DNA of 64,000 nucleotides, taken from contig CM046856.1 of NCBI GenBank assembly GCA_025617745.1, positions 42,399,049 to 42,463,048 on the forward strand, written 5' to 3'. This document shows, one piece after another, positions 22,401 through 33,789 of the stretch. Made by a program: the position numbers and the translations under genes. Position 1 is the first letter of the stretch; every line of letters begins with the position of its first letter. The notes beneath the pieces were generated by a model. That model did no database searches, was not told where the DNA came from, and saw only the letters and a list, made by a program, of their open reading frames with translations. This stretch comes from Heliocidaris erythrogramma. Taxonomy: Eukaryota > Echinodermata > Echinoidea > Camarodonta > Echinometridae.

Positions 22401-24415
22401 GCATATATTATGTTCTGCTCTGTTTGGCAAACCCAAGAAAATAGATTTTTGTTATAAAGCAAAACCAGACAATTTAAAAGTATCATTATAAAGATTTAAT
22501 TTTTATAATACATGTAAACACCCACTTTATATTTTTCGTCACAGATGGGATTTTAGGTAATGAAGAAAATCAATTTAGGTCTTGGATTCAAAATATCTTC
22601 CTGAATGGAACATTTCTCAATGGTTCATGTACAACTCCAAATCAGCAAGAAAATGGCAGCCCCTATGTAAATGAGTAGGAGATGATACCGGGTGCTGGAA
22701 TATCTTTATTTATACCCTTTTCTGATATCTTATTAGAAAATTATTTAGGCCAATAAGTAGGAATATATTACACCTTCCAATATAAGTAAATTTGTAATCA
22801 GGGGTTAATTCTCCTTTAACATCAAACTTGGAACTAGTACATACATGTATCACCATAGTGCGACTTACGGATTAGACTTTTGTTCAAAGTCGACAGGTCA
22901 TAGATGTCATAATATGTGAAATTAATGGGTATTTTAGCTTTGTTATCACCATATCTCAACTGTTTTGTATTCATGACTATAGGAGGAGATAAATTGATCA
23001 GACTTTTGGGTTATAAGGTGTGACGTCCAATGTCAAAGAGGTCAACTAACGTGTAATTATAGGTTTTCTATTGTGGTTATCACAATATTTCAAAACAGTT
23101 TAAGCCATCAACTGAATTTAGGCAGAGGCATATAGGAGACCCAGTTGCATTTGTCTTGTTTCATATGTGACCAGACACCACAAAACCACCCAAAGTTGCA
23201 CTCTGTGATATTCAGTTAGAGCTCAATAAAGTTGTTTGTGGTTGGCATGATCAAATTTCATTTTTTTTGAATTTCCTGGAAGAGTATACTTTTTTCTAAG
23301 TAATTAACTCTTTCAGTGCCGATGTCACATATATGTGACAGATAGACTTGTCATTTTCATTCACCAATTGCTCGACCACAGGAAAGGTGTATGATGGTCA
23401 GTGTATATCAAAATTTTGAGCATAAGTCAAACAATCTCTAAATACATGATTATAATTATATGCTACTATAGAAATTTTCAGAGGAAAAGTGCTGATTTTT
23501 AAAAAGATATTACCTTATGTCAACATTAACCAATAGTAAAGAAAATAATGGACAAAACAAACTGTAATTTTCAATAGTTCTTGTGCATAAAGTTGGGTAA
23601 AGTAATAATGTTTGGTATCATAAGAAATGGTAACAAATTTCCTACAAGTTTGTACACAATAGTTTGTGAAATAATAGATGGTTAATGAAGTGCAGACATT
23701 TGAAAAGTAAGCATTGATCGCATTTTGGTAAAATTTTGAAGAGAGCTAAACCCCTTGGCACAGTAAGAGTTTAAAAAATTGGAAGCACCAAACAATCTAA
23801 AACTGGTATTTCTGACAGTTTTTAGTAGACCTATGTTTGTTTTCTCTGGATTTTCGTGAAACCCTGCCCTGATTTAGTATGAAAATTTGCCAGCTAATCC
23901 TGTGGGAAAATCTTGAGGTTCTGAAATTGATTCACACACGTATTGTTCTCTAAAACTGTGGTGGGAAGTATCACATCTCTTAATGTTCTTTTCCACCCTT
24001 TTTCACCATATTGATTATTTCCATATGGTGTAGATTCCAGAATATTTGCAGCCGCCATAACTGGATAGTGAAGACTTCCGATACCGTGTCAGCTGCTGAT
24101 CCGGTCCATGAAGCCATCGGCAAGATCCTCAACACGTCAACCCATCTGGCCCTCATCATCACAGAGAGTGACTGCATCAAATACAAAAACCATGAAATGT
24201 CAATGACGGTCGAGATGGCCCTCCAACTGGCTTACACGCATGGGACGTTGGCCGGTAAGGTCCTTCCTATACGCTGCTGCCAGAAGAGGAGTTTACCACT
24301 TGTTCTTCAGGCCCTCACTGGTGCCCACATTGATGAGGACAGCTTTGAGGAGCGGCTGGTCGAGACCATTGACACCAGAACCAGGTTGACCAGAATGACG
24401 GAGAATCAACACTAG
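10474..24415 (+). CDS. death domain-TIR domain adaptor (MyD88/TICAM-like), 6 exons, 426 aa
   Basis: Exons read as 10474-10579, 14704-14847, 15372-15588, 17729-18009, 20327-20477 and 24034-24415; every junction is GT-AG and phases match (1,1,2,1,2), total 1281 nt. The ATG has A at -3 and G at +4, with an in-frame TAA two codons upstream. Residues 1-155 are hydrophilic and low-complexity. Residues about 160-249 form a death-fold domain (LILYEMAEQVAGG, LRKLALRLRITESAVAQIE). A Ser-rich linker leads to a TIR domain at about 283-413: box 1 KFYDIFLMFSD, core THLALIITES, then KVLPIRCC. The MyD88 BB-loop RDxxPG and the box-3 FW are absent; the core resembles TICAM-type TIRs more. By family it should act in the cytoplasm, linking Toll-like receptors to kinases by homotypic contacts. 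It is longer than vertebrate MyD88 (about 296 aa). Domain calls are by eye. Confidence 0.82.
10580..12289. other. adaptor intron 1, first part
   Basis: AT-rich intron sequence with a C run near 11045 and scattered CACTCA/GTACTC motifs at 11640-11760. No ORF or RNA is supported. Confidence 0.5.
12190..12440. repeat. dispersed repeat with (CAAA)n tail
   Basis: Two similar segments (GGGTCAAAACTxCxAGGT.ACACAGA) lie at 10793-10820 and 12262-12290. The second leads into CACCCGTTCTCTCGTTATC and a (CAAA) run at 12402-12426, typical of a 3'-tailed interspersed repeat. Confidence 0.4.
12893..13105. repeat. near-perfect 210-bp palindrome
   Basis: Arms of about 95 bp, beginning CATTCACATACATACTTCAG and ending with its complement near 13105, meet at a roughly 20-nt loop between CCATGTCACA and TGTGACATGG. 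A few mismatches and a short insertion exist. It lies in adaptor intron 1, so the pre-mRNA could fold into a long hairpin. It looks like a palindromic MITE. Confidence 0.7.
13107..14192. mobile_element. inverted-repeat element enclosing a polypurine tract
   Basis: The left end (GCGCAGCTCGCTG..TAGAAATTTT, to 13156) is repeated inverted at 14162-14191 (AAAATTTCTACCCAGCGAG..). Between them about 13240-14040 is almost pure A/G on the plus strand, mostly GAAAGA/GATAAA variants. Long minus-strand ORFs here, rich in Phe/Tyr/Ser/Ile, are composition artefacts. It adjoins the preceding palindrome directly. Confidence 0.5.
14193..14703. other. adaptor intron 1, last part
   Basis: AT-rich intron sequence leading to the acceptor CTACAG at 14698-14703; nothing else recognised. 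Confidence 0.5.
15733..15900. repeat. dispersed repeat, copy 1 (intron 3)
   Basis: AAAGATAAAGTTG..TTCTG...AAGAATTGGTGTATACTG recurs at 18275-18460 in intron 4 at roughly 80 percent identity by eye, in the same orientation. Family not recognised. Confidence 0.55.
16285..17290. repeat. tandem array A with X-box motifs
   Basis: About seven irregular units of 135-180 bp in adaptor intron 3, each with CTTCCTCATTTTTCxAGCAATGCTCATG, a GATGTGCAAGACATATT block and an imperfect palindrome around CCATGGTAAC. Exact GTTGCCATGGTAAC occurs at 16421-16434 and 16578-16591, a one-base variant at 16736-16749, and degenerate versions near 16883 and 17058. Short ORFs here are products of the repeat. Confidence 0.8.
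18275..18460. repeat. dispersed repeat, copy 2 (intron 4)
   Basis: Second copy of the repeat at 15733-15900, starting AAAGATAAAGTTGTGTTCTG. Confidence 0.55.
18600..18960. repeat. dispersed repeat fragment with G run
   Basis: Contains a G run of about 17 near 18769 and, at 18870-18950, ACTTGTGAGTAGACTGGTAG..CGGAACCTAAGTC, which recurs inverted at about 28500-28600. Confidence 0.4.
19220..20065. repeat. tandem array B, 157-bp unit with perfect X-boxes
   Basis: About 5.4 copies of a roughly 157-bp unit in adaptor intron 4 (GAGCGCTCTACCGGCTGCAG at about 19248, 19405, 19562, 19718, 19875 and, degenerate, 20032). Every full unit has GTTGCCATGGTAAC, at 19356, 19513, 19670, 19826 and 19983. Units are highly similar, so the array is young or homogenised. 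ORFs on both strands are repeat artefacts. Confidence 0.88.
20640..20930. repeat. dispersed repeat, copy 1
   Basis: Contains ATAGTGATTACACCTTTCAA and CATATTCTTCTTGTTGTTTG; closely similar sequence lies at 28320-28470 in the same orientation. In adaptor intron 5. Confidence 0.5.
21190..23130. repeat. tandem array C, about 150-bp unit, interrupted by a TTAA element
   Basis: At least seven units in intron 5, marked by ATCTCAAGAACCAT, ACTTGGTGCTxxTATGT, TCACCATAGGAAGAC and GTAGGTCAAAGGTCA. The first unit follows a (GTCC)n run at 21228-21247. Units before 21905 and after 22819 belong to the same series; the gap is filled by the element at 21909-22815. Confidence 0.8.
21909..22815. mobile_element. 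907-bp TTAA-flanked inverted-repeat element
   Basis: TIRs AGGAGAATAAACC (left) and GGTTAATTCTCCT (right) lie inside a duplicated TTAA (21905-21908 and 22816-22819). Removing element plus one TTAA restores CCATTAACxTCAAA of the surrounding array, so the insertion is exact. TTAA duplication is the hallmark of piggyBac-like transposition. There is no transposase ORF. Confidence 0.75.
23308..23770. mobile_element. 463-bp TTAA-flanked MITE, copy 1
   Basis: Begins TTAA-CTCTTTCAGTGCCGATG and ends GGCACAGTAAGAGT-TTAA, an imperfect 14-bp inverted repeat with TTAA at both ends. It lies about 260 bp upstream of the last adaptor exon. No coding capacity. Confidence 0.65.
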
Positions 24416-24524
24416 ATGGATCTTACACGTAATGGGAGAATAGTTAGGCAGGTCTGATGGATAGATTAATGGCATCTAGTTTATAGCCACAATCAGAAAG
24501 AGAGCGTGTTGGCAAATTGCACCT
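24416..24524. other. adaptor 3' UTR start
   Basis: Sequence after the TAG at 24413-24415. No close polyadenylation signal is obvious; the nearest paired AATAAA signals I noticed are near 27657 and 27679, so the transcript end is unresolved. Confidence 0.3.
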
Positions 24525-24527
24525 TAA

Positions 24528-24860
24528 CTCTTTCAGTGCCGATGTCACTTACATGTATATGTGACAGATAGATTTGTCATTTTCATTCACCAATTGCTCG
24601 ACCACAGGAAAAGTATATGGTGGTCAATATATATCAAAATTTTGAGCAGAAATCAAACATTCTAAATATATGATTATATTAAACTATATGCTTCCATAGA
24701 AATTTTCAGAGAAAATTGCAGATCTTTAAAAAGATATTACCTTATTTCAACATTAAACAATAGCAAACAAATGGGAAACAAATAATTTACAAAAAAGAAA
24801 CTCAAATGTAATTTTCAATAATTCTTTTGCATAATGTTGGGTAAATTTTTAAGTTGAGAT
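24528..24860. mobile_element. TTAA MITE, copy 2 (3'-truncated)
   Basis: Same family as 23308-23770 in the same orientation, starting TTAA-CTCTTTCAGTGCCGATG and losing similarity near 24850. The two copies bracket the terminal exon of the adaptor gene. Confidence 0.65.
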
Positions 24861-25159
24861 TTCCTGTCTACCTTAGGTTGAGACGTGCACTTAACATCAG
24901 GAAAACCCAAGAATGGACGGTGTGGTATGGGAGATTTTATTTTCCAATACATGTGTGTGGACAAAATACAGTGGCAGTGCGTGCTAGCTAGTGCCGGCCG
25001 TTATTGAGAAATATGTCGTCACAAAACATACCTAGACATTCCTGGATAATAGCAGGAGCTAGTTTGACATGCGCCGTGGGGAAAGAGCTTGCTAATTGCT
25101 AACTTACTGTGAAGGATAATCTATCTCTTATCCCTTGAATCAGTATTAGCATCAGTGTT

Positions 25160-25536
25160 AAGCCCACCGCACACTATATAATCGGTCTGCAATCTGATTT
25201 TTGAAGAAAATGTAACAGCCTTAAAACATATGTTTGATTGAGTTTCTGAATAGGCATAAAGATTTTTTTTTAAATTGAAATCACGCCATATTACGAGCCT
25301 TCTAGTCGAAACAAAGGCATAATCAGATCAGTTCTGCGATTGTCTATGATTTGAAACTGATTTGGCCCTTATTCCATATATAAAGCTGACACCAAATTTC
25401 TATGTTGAGTATTTATATCCTTGTTCAGAACCTAAATTAGGTAGATTTCATTTGTTAGAATGCCTATATTTAATTTTATTTTGATTCACTTTCAAAATCA
25501 GATCGTAGTCGATCTTAAAGTGTGCGGTGGGCTTTA
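25160..25536. mobile_element. MITE family with CCCACCGCACACT ends, copy A
   Basis: Ends TTAAGCCCACCGCACACT and AGTGTGCGGTGGGCTTTA are inverted repeats that extend imperfectly about 40 bp inward (to CTGATTTT / AAAATCAG). No ORF. Related copies are at 26020-26421 and 49937-50336. Confidence 0.72.
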
Positions 25537-25670
25537 GGTCCGAGACCAGGGGCCCCGAAACCAAGACCAGGAGGAGAACTTATGATTATGTTCATTTCAT
25601 ATTAGGTCTCGGGCTCCAGACCAAGACCAAGACAACGAGAGTTTGAGACCAAAATTGGTCTCGGACCCGT
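25537..25670. repeat. short inverted repeat of GGTCCGAGACC
   Basis: GGTCCGAGACCA at 25537 pairs with TGGTCTCGGACCC near 25655; the interior is rich in GACCAAGACC motifs. It abuts the end of the preceding MITE. Confidence 0.45.
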
Positions 25671-26019
25671 CACTGATTAGCATGCTATTTTGATAACTCT
25701 GTAATGAAAACAGGCCTGTAGTCACATTACAAACTGAGCAATGTTAGATTCCTGTTTTAACAAGCTTATTTTTTAAATACTTTTTAATTTTTTTTACAAG
25801 GTCTGATTTATTGGAAACTGTTACTAGTACCGGTAATGTGTAGTCTAATTGTTTTCCTTCTACTTTCCTTTATACTTGACTTACACTCAAGGTTGGATTT
25901 GAGTTTATTGTGGGAGTTACATTGTGTACTAATTGTTTTTTAAATTTATATAATATATACATGTACAATTTTTGTTGTTGCTGAAAATATGTTTTTGTTT
26001 GGCATAAAGAATGAATTGT

Positions 26020-26421
26020 AAATCCCACCGCACACTGTATGGTCAACTGCGATCCAATTTCGGAAATAAATCGCAATAGCATTAAGAATGGGCATTTTAA
26101 CAAATAAAATTTACCTGATTCAGGTTCTACACAATAATAGGTATACTAAACGCAGGGTTTTGGTGCGCTGTCAGCCTTATACCCAGAATAAGGTCTGAAT
26201 CAATTTCAAATCGTAGACAATCATAGGACTGCTCTGACGTCACTATGACTGCATGGGACCCAATTTCACCTTTCCTCTGACTAGAATGCTTGCAACAGGC
26301 TGAATATTTTATTTTACTACATGAATTTTATAGTATTTAGAAACTTGATTAAACTTGTTTATATCAAATACTATTACATTTTCTTTCAAAATCGGATCGC
26401 AGACTGATCACGGTGGGCTTA
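26020..26421. mobile_element. MITE family, copy B
   Basis: Starts AAATCCCACCGCACACTGTA and ends GACTGATCACGGTGGGCTTA, with GATCCxATTTxxGAAA and TTTCAAAATCGGATCGCAG subterminal. The right terminus is more degraded than in copy A. Confidence 0.62.
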
Positions 26422-26439
26422 AGTGTCATTACCAGGTGA

Positions 26440-26900
26440 TCCCCCTGATCATCAAAGATCGAGGATGACTGAAAGAACTCACTAATTTTGGTTGAGAGGT
26501 GCCATAATGGCACAAGGCTCCCTGGTGCCCCAAACCATTGCATCTTGTAGGTTTAGTTTTTTCAGGGTTACACCATGTTATCTTTCAAGGAATAAGAGCC
26601 CTGAAAAGGGCTGGTGAGCTCCACTAGAAGCTCCGTGGTTCTCAACGTTTCGATCAGTATGCTCTGATCGTCATTAGGAGAATGACCAGAACACTGCCCA
26701 GTGGAGGCTATTTATTGCCTACGGAGGGATCCGATTCACAGCCTGATTGGCGCCAATCGGAAATGCCCACGAATTCTATTCACAGCTACATTCTCATTCT
26801 GGTCACTGGTGGCGCTATAATTCCTCTAAACAGAGAAAGCACCGGACGGTGCCATTTCTCTGAGTAAAGAACAAGGGGCCAGCATTTTTCGCTGAATGAT
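26440..26900. repeat. probable interspersed repeat
   Basis: Contains GGTGAGCTCCACTAGAAGC, GTTCTCAACGTTTCGATCAG and CTCTGATCGTCATTAGGAG, a style common in 3' parts of retroelements, but no coding motif is readable. Confidence 0.3.
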
Positions 26901-27076
26901 TGCTCCCCTTAGAGCTGGTATTTAGTGAAGTATCAGCGACACTTTCATGGTGGAGAAACTGAATTGTAGGTTTATTTTTTTTTTTTGCATTGCATCTTTG
27001 TTAAAAGTAAATTCATGTTATCATAAAGCCACTGAAAGGCATGCCAGAGAACAATAATTAAAAAAATATATTGTGC

Positions 27077-27251
27077 AGTGGAACCTTGTTATAAAGCACG
27101 CTGTTATAACAAACCCTCATTATACCAATGTGATTTTGCTTGTCCCAGTCCTTTGTATTCTGTTGTTTTTTAGCCCTGATATAACAAGGTTTCAATATAT
27201 AGAGGTAACTTCCTTGGTCCCAATAAGTTTGCTATTTAAGGTTCCACTGTA
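27077..27251. mobile_element. small MITE with CAGTGGAACCTT ends
   Basis: CAGTGGAACCTTGTTATAA at the left and AAGGTTCCACTGTA at the right are inverted termini of a 175-bp element with GTTATAAC motifs inside. This type of short TIR element is widespread in invertebrates. Confidence 0.6.
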
Positions 27252-28249
27252 TTTGAATGAAGTTTAATATTTAATCTGCAAATTGCAAGATTCATTATTA
27301 TTACTCTGCTCCTAATGATTCTTTTTAATATTTGTTATTTATAGCTCCTTTTTAATAGTTACATGTATGTAGTCATCTCATTACAGAATACATCTGATGA
27401 GGCAAAGTCTCATGACTTGGGGGGAAAAAAGAAGTTTTATATGTATATTGACCACTTTGGTTTAATATATGGTATCCATGTTTTATATAATGAAATACCT
27501 ATTCAAGTATTGATTCTTAAGAAATTAATTATGTAACATGTACCATGTATTGCTGTGAATCATGTACGTTAAGTCTACATGTAATGTCATTTTTTTAAAG
27601 TACTATTTGCATTGTACAGAGAGAGACATGGTGTAAAGCCATCATCATGACTTTTGAAATAAATTTTAAAATTTGAAATAAATGAATGAATTCAGAATCG
27701 GGGTCAGTTATTTAAGTCCACAAAATCTGTTATAAGCACCTTTATTCCTGTGATTATCAGAATTCAGTCATTTTGAGATTTTAAGGAATGGCAGTAAACG
27801 ACAATAGCTGTGGAAATGGAGCTTCGGGCTGATCCACCAATTTTCAAAAAAACTTTTTCCTCAAGCACTTTTCAATACTTCATGCTTTGCTGGATTTAAC
27901 TCATCTATGTATAAACTTATGAAAACATTTGACTTGGGAGAAAGAGAGATAAGAAAATGATAGATTAAATGGGCACAAGAGAGATAGAGTGGGAGACAGA
28001 CATACAGAGATGGACGATTTTTTTTTGGAGTCGATTGAGACCGTTTGTGGACAACTCTCCCAATTGTCATAGTTACACAAAAATATTATTAATTTGCGGT
28101 TTTCATCGAGGCGCTTTTAGTACCTTCGGGGCAGTACTCGAAATATATTGGAGATATCATATTGTTATAGGTCCTCATGAAAGAAAAAGATCCTACTGAG
28201 TAATACATTTTGAAAAAAAGTGACATATTAGTCATTTTGTGTGTTGGAG
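27252..28249. other. intergenic AT-rich DNA
   Basis: Nothing recognised except tandem AATAAA signals at 27655-27690, a candidate end for an upstream transcript. Confidence 0.4.
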
Positions 28250-28610
28250 CGAATGGAGGAGTTGTCCACAGCTACATCACAGTGACATTACCTTTTTGGC
28301 CATTTTGAAATTCCCATATGTATAGTGATTACAACTTTCAAAAATTCATATTCTATTCTTATTGCTTGTCCGATTTCGTTCAAACTTACCCCGATCTGCT
28401 TTCCCTGAATTTTCCTTTCTTTCAAAGCAAATTGCTATTAAGGTTGGATTGCCCGTTAAGGAGCATGAGAAAGTAAAGGATAACATATAAGTGCGTGCAC
28501 AGAACCAAACTTGGACTTAGGTTCCGTGCGGGTCCTATTCTTTGCAAGCGCATACAGGTACGTGGACTAGTCTACTCACAAGTTTCTTTTACGTTTATAG
28601 AGGGTGTATT
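28250..28610. repeat. dispersed repeat, copy 2, with inverted segment
   Basis: 28320-28470 matches 20740-20900, and 28500-28600 matches 18870-18950 in inverted orientation, so parts of one or two families occur in both the adaptor introns and this intergenic region. Confidence 0.5.
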
Positions 28611-29089
28611 TATAGAAATCATATTTGAAGCCCATATTTTGAAAATAGTGATAGTAATATGGAACCTCCAACATACAGAGCAAGATGTGCCCGTTTTGAG
28701 GTGACTTCTTGATTTCTTGACTTCTTTTTTTTCTCTCTCTCAGAGTTCGTTATAAGTATAAGGCACAAAAAAAGTGATGATTTTTTATTTTGTTGTGCTC
28801 ATCACAAAACTTTCTGAATAATATGCCCCCTCTTTTACAAAATCATGTATCTGCTCCTACATAAAAAACGGTGCACTTTTGGTTAAGTCCTATGATGTTT
28901 GTTGCAAAAATATGTATCAAAGAAATATTCTCAAGTACAAAAACTTTTCCCTCTTATAAAAACAAAGTTATTCTGACCATTATCACACACAAAAGCATTT
29001 CCTTTCAATTTTTTTCTCCTCTAATTCTTATCTTCAAACAACCCTTGCTGACCCTCTTGAATTTTCAGCTGTCTTTTTGATCTTATGCA

Positions 29090-30725
29090 TCTCTCCCCCC
29101 CCCCCCCCCCCCCTCCCCCTCTCTCTCTCTCTCTCTCTTTCACACACATTCTGCCTAAAGTATGATGATTCTAAAAGAGCAATGTCTCAGGAAAATGGTA
29201 GTACATTTATCACATTTTATTGAGAAATATTACCTTTGGCCATGAGCACATAGGACTTGGAAATAAGAAATAACATGATAGTTACATTATATTCTTTGGC
29301 AAGACATTAATCTATATTTTCCACTCTTGACCCAGGTTTTAGAACTGGCTACCTGGCAAGAAAAAAATCCTTGAATGCTAGAGACCTGGATTAGCAGCTG
29401 TTTGCAAGCCAGGGTGCCAGAGTAATAATACTACGAGTGCTAGAAATGTGCATAACAGACAAGCACCATACAAGACCCCAATATCGTTATTATTATACCC
29501 ATATTCTACTACTTTGATTGGGTATCATAGGAGCTGATTTTTTTCCCCATCATCTCTAAATGTTGAAAAGATCATTGTTATGATTATGATATTGTTACAA
29601 TTTTCTATTTAACACAAAAGAGTGCTATCATTTAGGTACAATATTTTCTCAATGGGATACTTGTACAAATATATAATATCTTCGTCACATTTTAATACCT
29701 GCGACAATATGATATACACTGTACCAAATGCTCTGAACTACAAACCTACCAGAGGGTGTTCAGTCTTTCAATTTATTGTTCACATACCAGTAAAATGCTT
29801 TTACAATCTTTTTTACTCTGCATTCACTCTTTTGCTCATTCTGTGAGAGTTATAACATAAGTAATCCATTACCAAAAATGACATTGCAGGCCTTAACTTC
29901 CTGAGGTTTTCAATATATGTAAAAAGCGCAATTTCTTTCACATGGTATGATATCAATAACATGAATATGAATAACATTTTAGTGTATTGAATTTAAATAC
30001 ATGTACACATATTTCATACTAAAAGATAAATAATAGAAAAATATACTCTGGACAAAAATGCACTTCACCATCTGCATCAACATTTTTCCTTCCCTTACTG
30101 CCTTTTCCAGTAGCTTCCATCCCCCTTCTCTCTCTTTCGCTATCAAATAGTTTATAAATGTATATATTGATCTATCTATATTTCCCATATCTCTGTTGCT
30201 GTAAGCTATAACTTTTTAAAACTCTCTATGTAGACATACATCACTCTCCCTTCTCTCTTGTTTTGTACTAGGCTGTGTCATTAGCTGTATGAAACATTGC
30301 TATCTGCTCTTTCACTCTATTATTCTCTACATGTATCTCTACCACCCCCCTCTCTTTTTCTTTTTGTCTTTCCATCTTTCCCCTATCACTTTGTCTCTCT
30401 TGCTCTAACTTTCCTTCTCACAGTATGAAAGCAAACATGCTCCCTTCTCTCTCCTGTGTCATGAACTTAATAGCTCATCTTCTCTTTCACTCTCTTTATA
30501 TCTACATGTATCTCTCTTTTCCCTATCTCCCCCTCTCTCTCTCACTCTCTCACCCTCTCTCTCTCTACTTTTATTTACATATATCTCCCTTTTCCCATCT
30601 CCCTCTTTCTCTCTCTCCCATCTTTTCCCTATGTCTTTGTCTCTGTTGCGCTTGCTCTAACTTTCCTTCTCACTCTGTGCATCTATAGGCAAATGTCCCT
30701 GTCCCTCTCCCTTCTCTCTCCTGTG
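29090..30725. other. intergenic, pyrimidine-rich tracts
   Basis: A C run of about 17 followed by (CT)n at 29095-29150, and a long CT-rich low-complexity segment at about 30240-30720 leading into the TTC32 stop codon. No genes seen. Confidence 0.5.
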
Positions 30726-33437
<2,712 letters not shown>

Positions 33438-33549
33438 CTCCGTTCAGGAAGCTGCAAAACACGTTTCGCGTGTCATAGATTAATCTATGGCAAGCTTAAA
33501 GCAAAGTTGGAAATACTAGTAACCGAAAGCAAATTAAAAATAATAATAG

Positions 33550-33597
33550 TCTAGATAGAAAGATGAATAAATTCATAAAGAAAGAAAGAAAGAAACG

Positions 33598-33628
<31 letters not shown>

Positions 33629-33690
33629 AAGTAAATAAATAATCTATAAATGAAATTAAAATTAAATAAAATAAAATAAAATGAAATAAG
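33550..33690. repeat. simple repeats (GAAA)n, (AAAT)n, (AAAAT)n
   Basis: Consecutive GAAAGAAA, AAATAAATAAAT and AAAATAAAAT runs upstream of TTC32 exon 1. Confidence 0.85.
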
Positions 33691-33789
33691 ATATTCGATA
33701 AATGATTTTTTGTTGCTGGAGGTAGATTATAATTCCTATCGTCAAATGTGAAAAATTGTGATAGTCCTGGCTTCATTTTCTTCGAAAGC

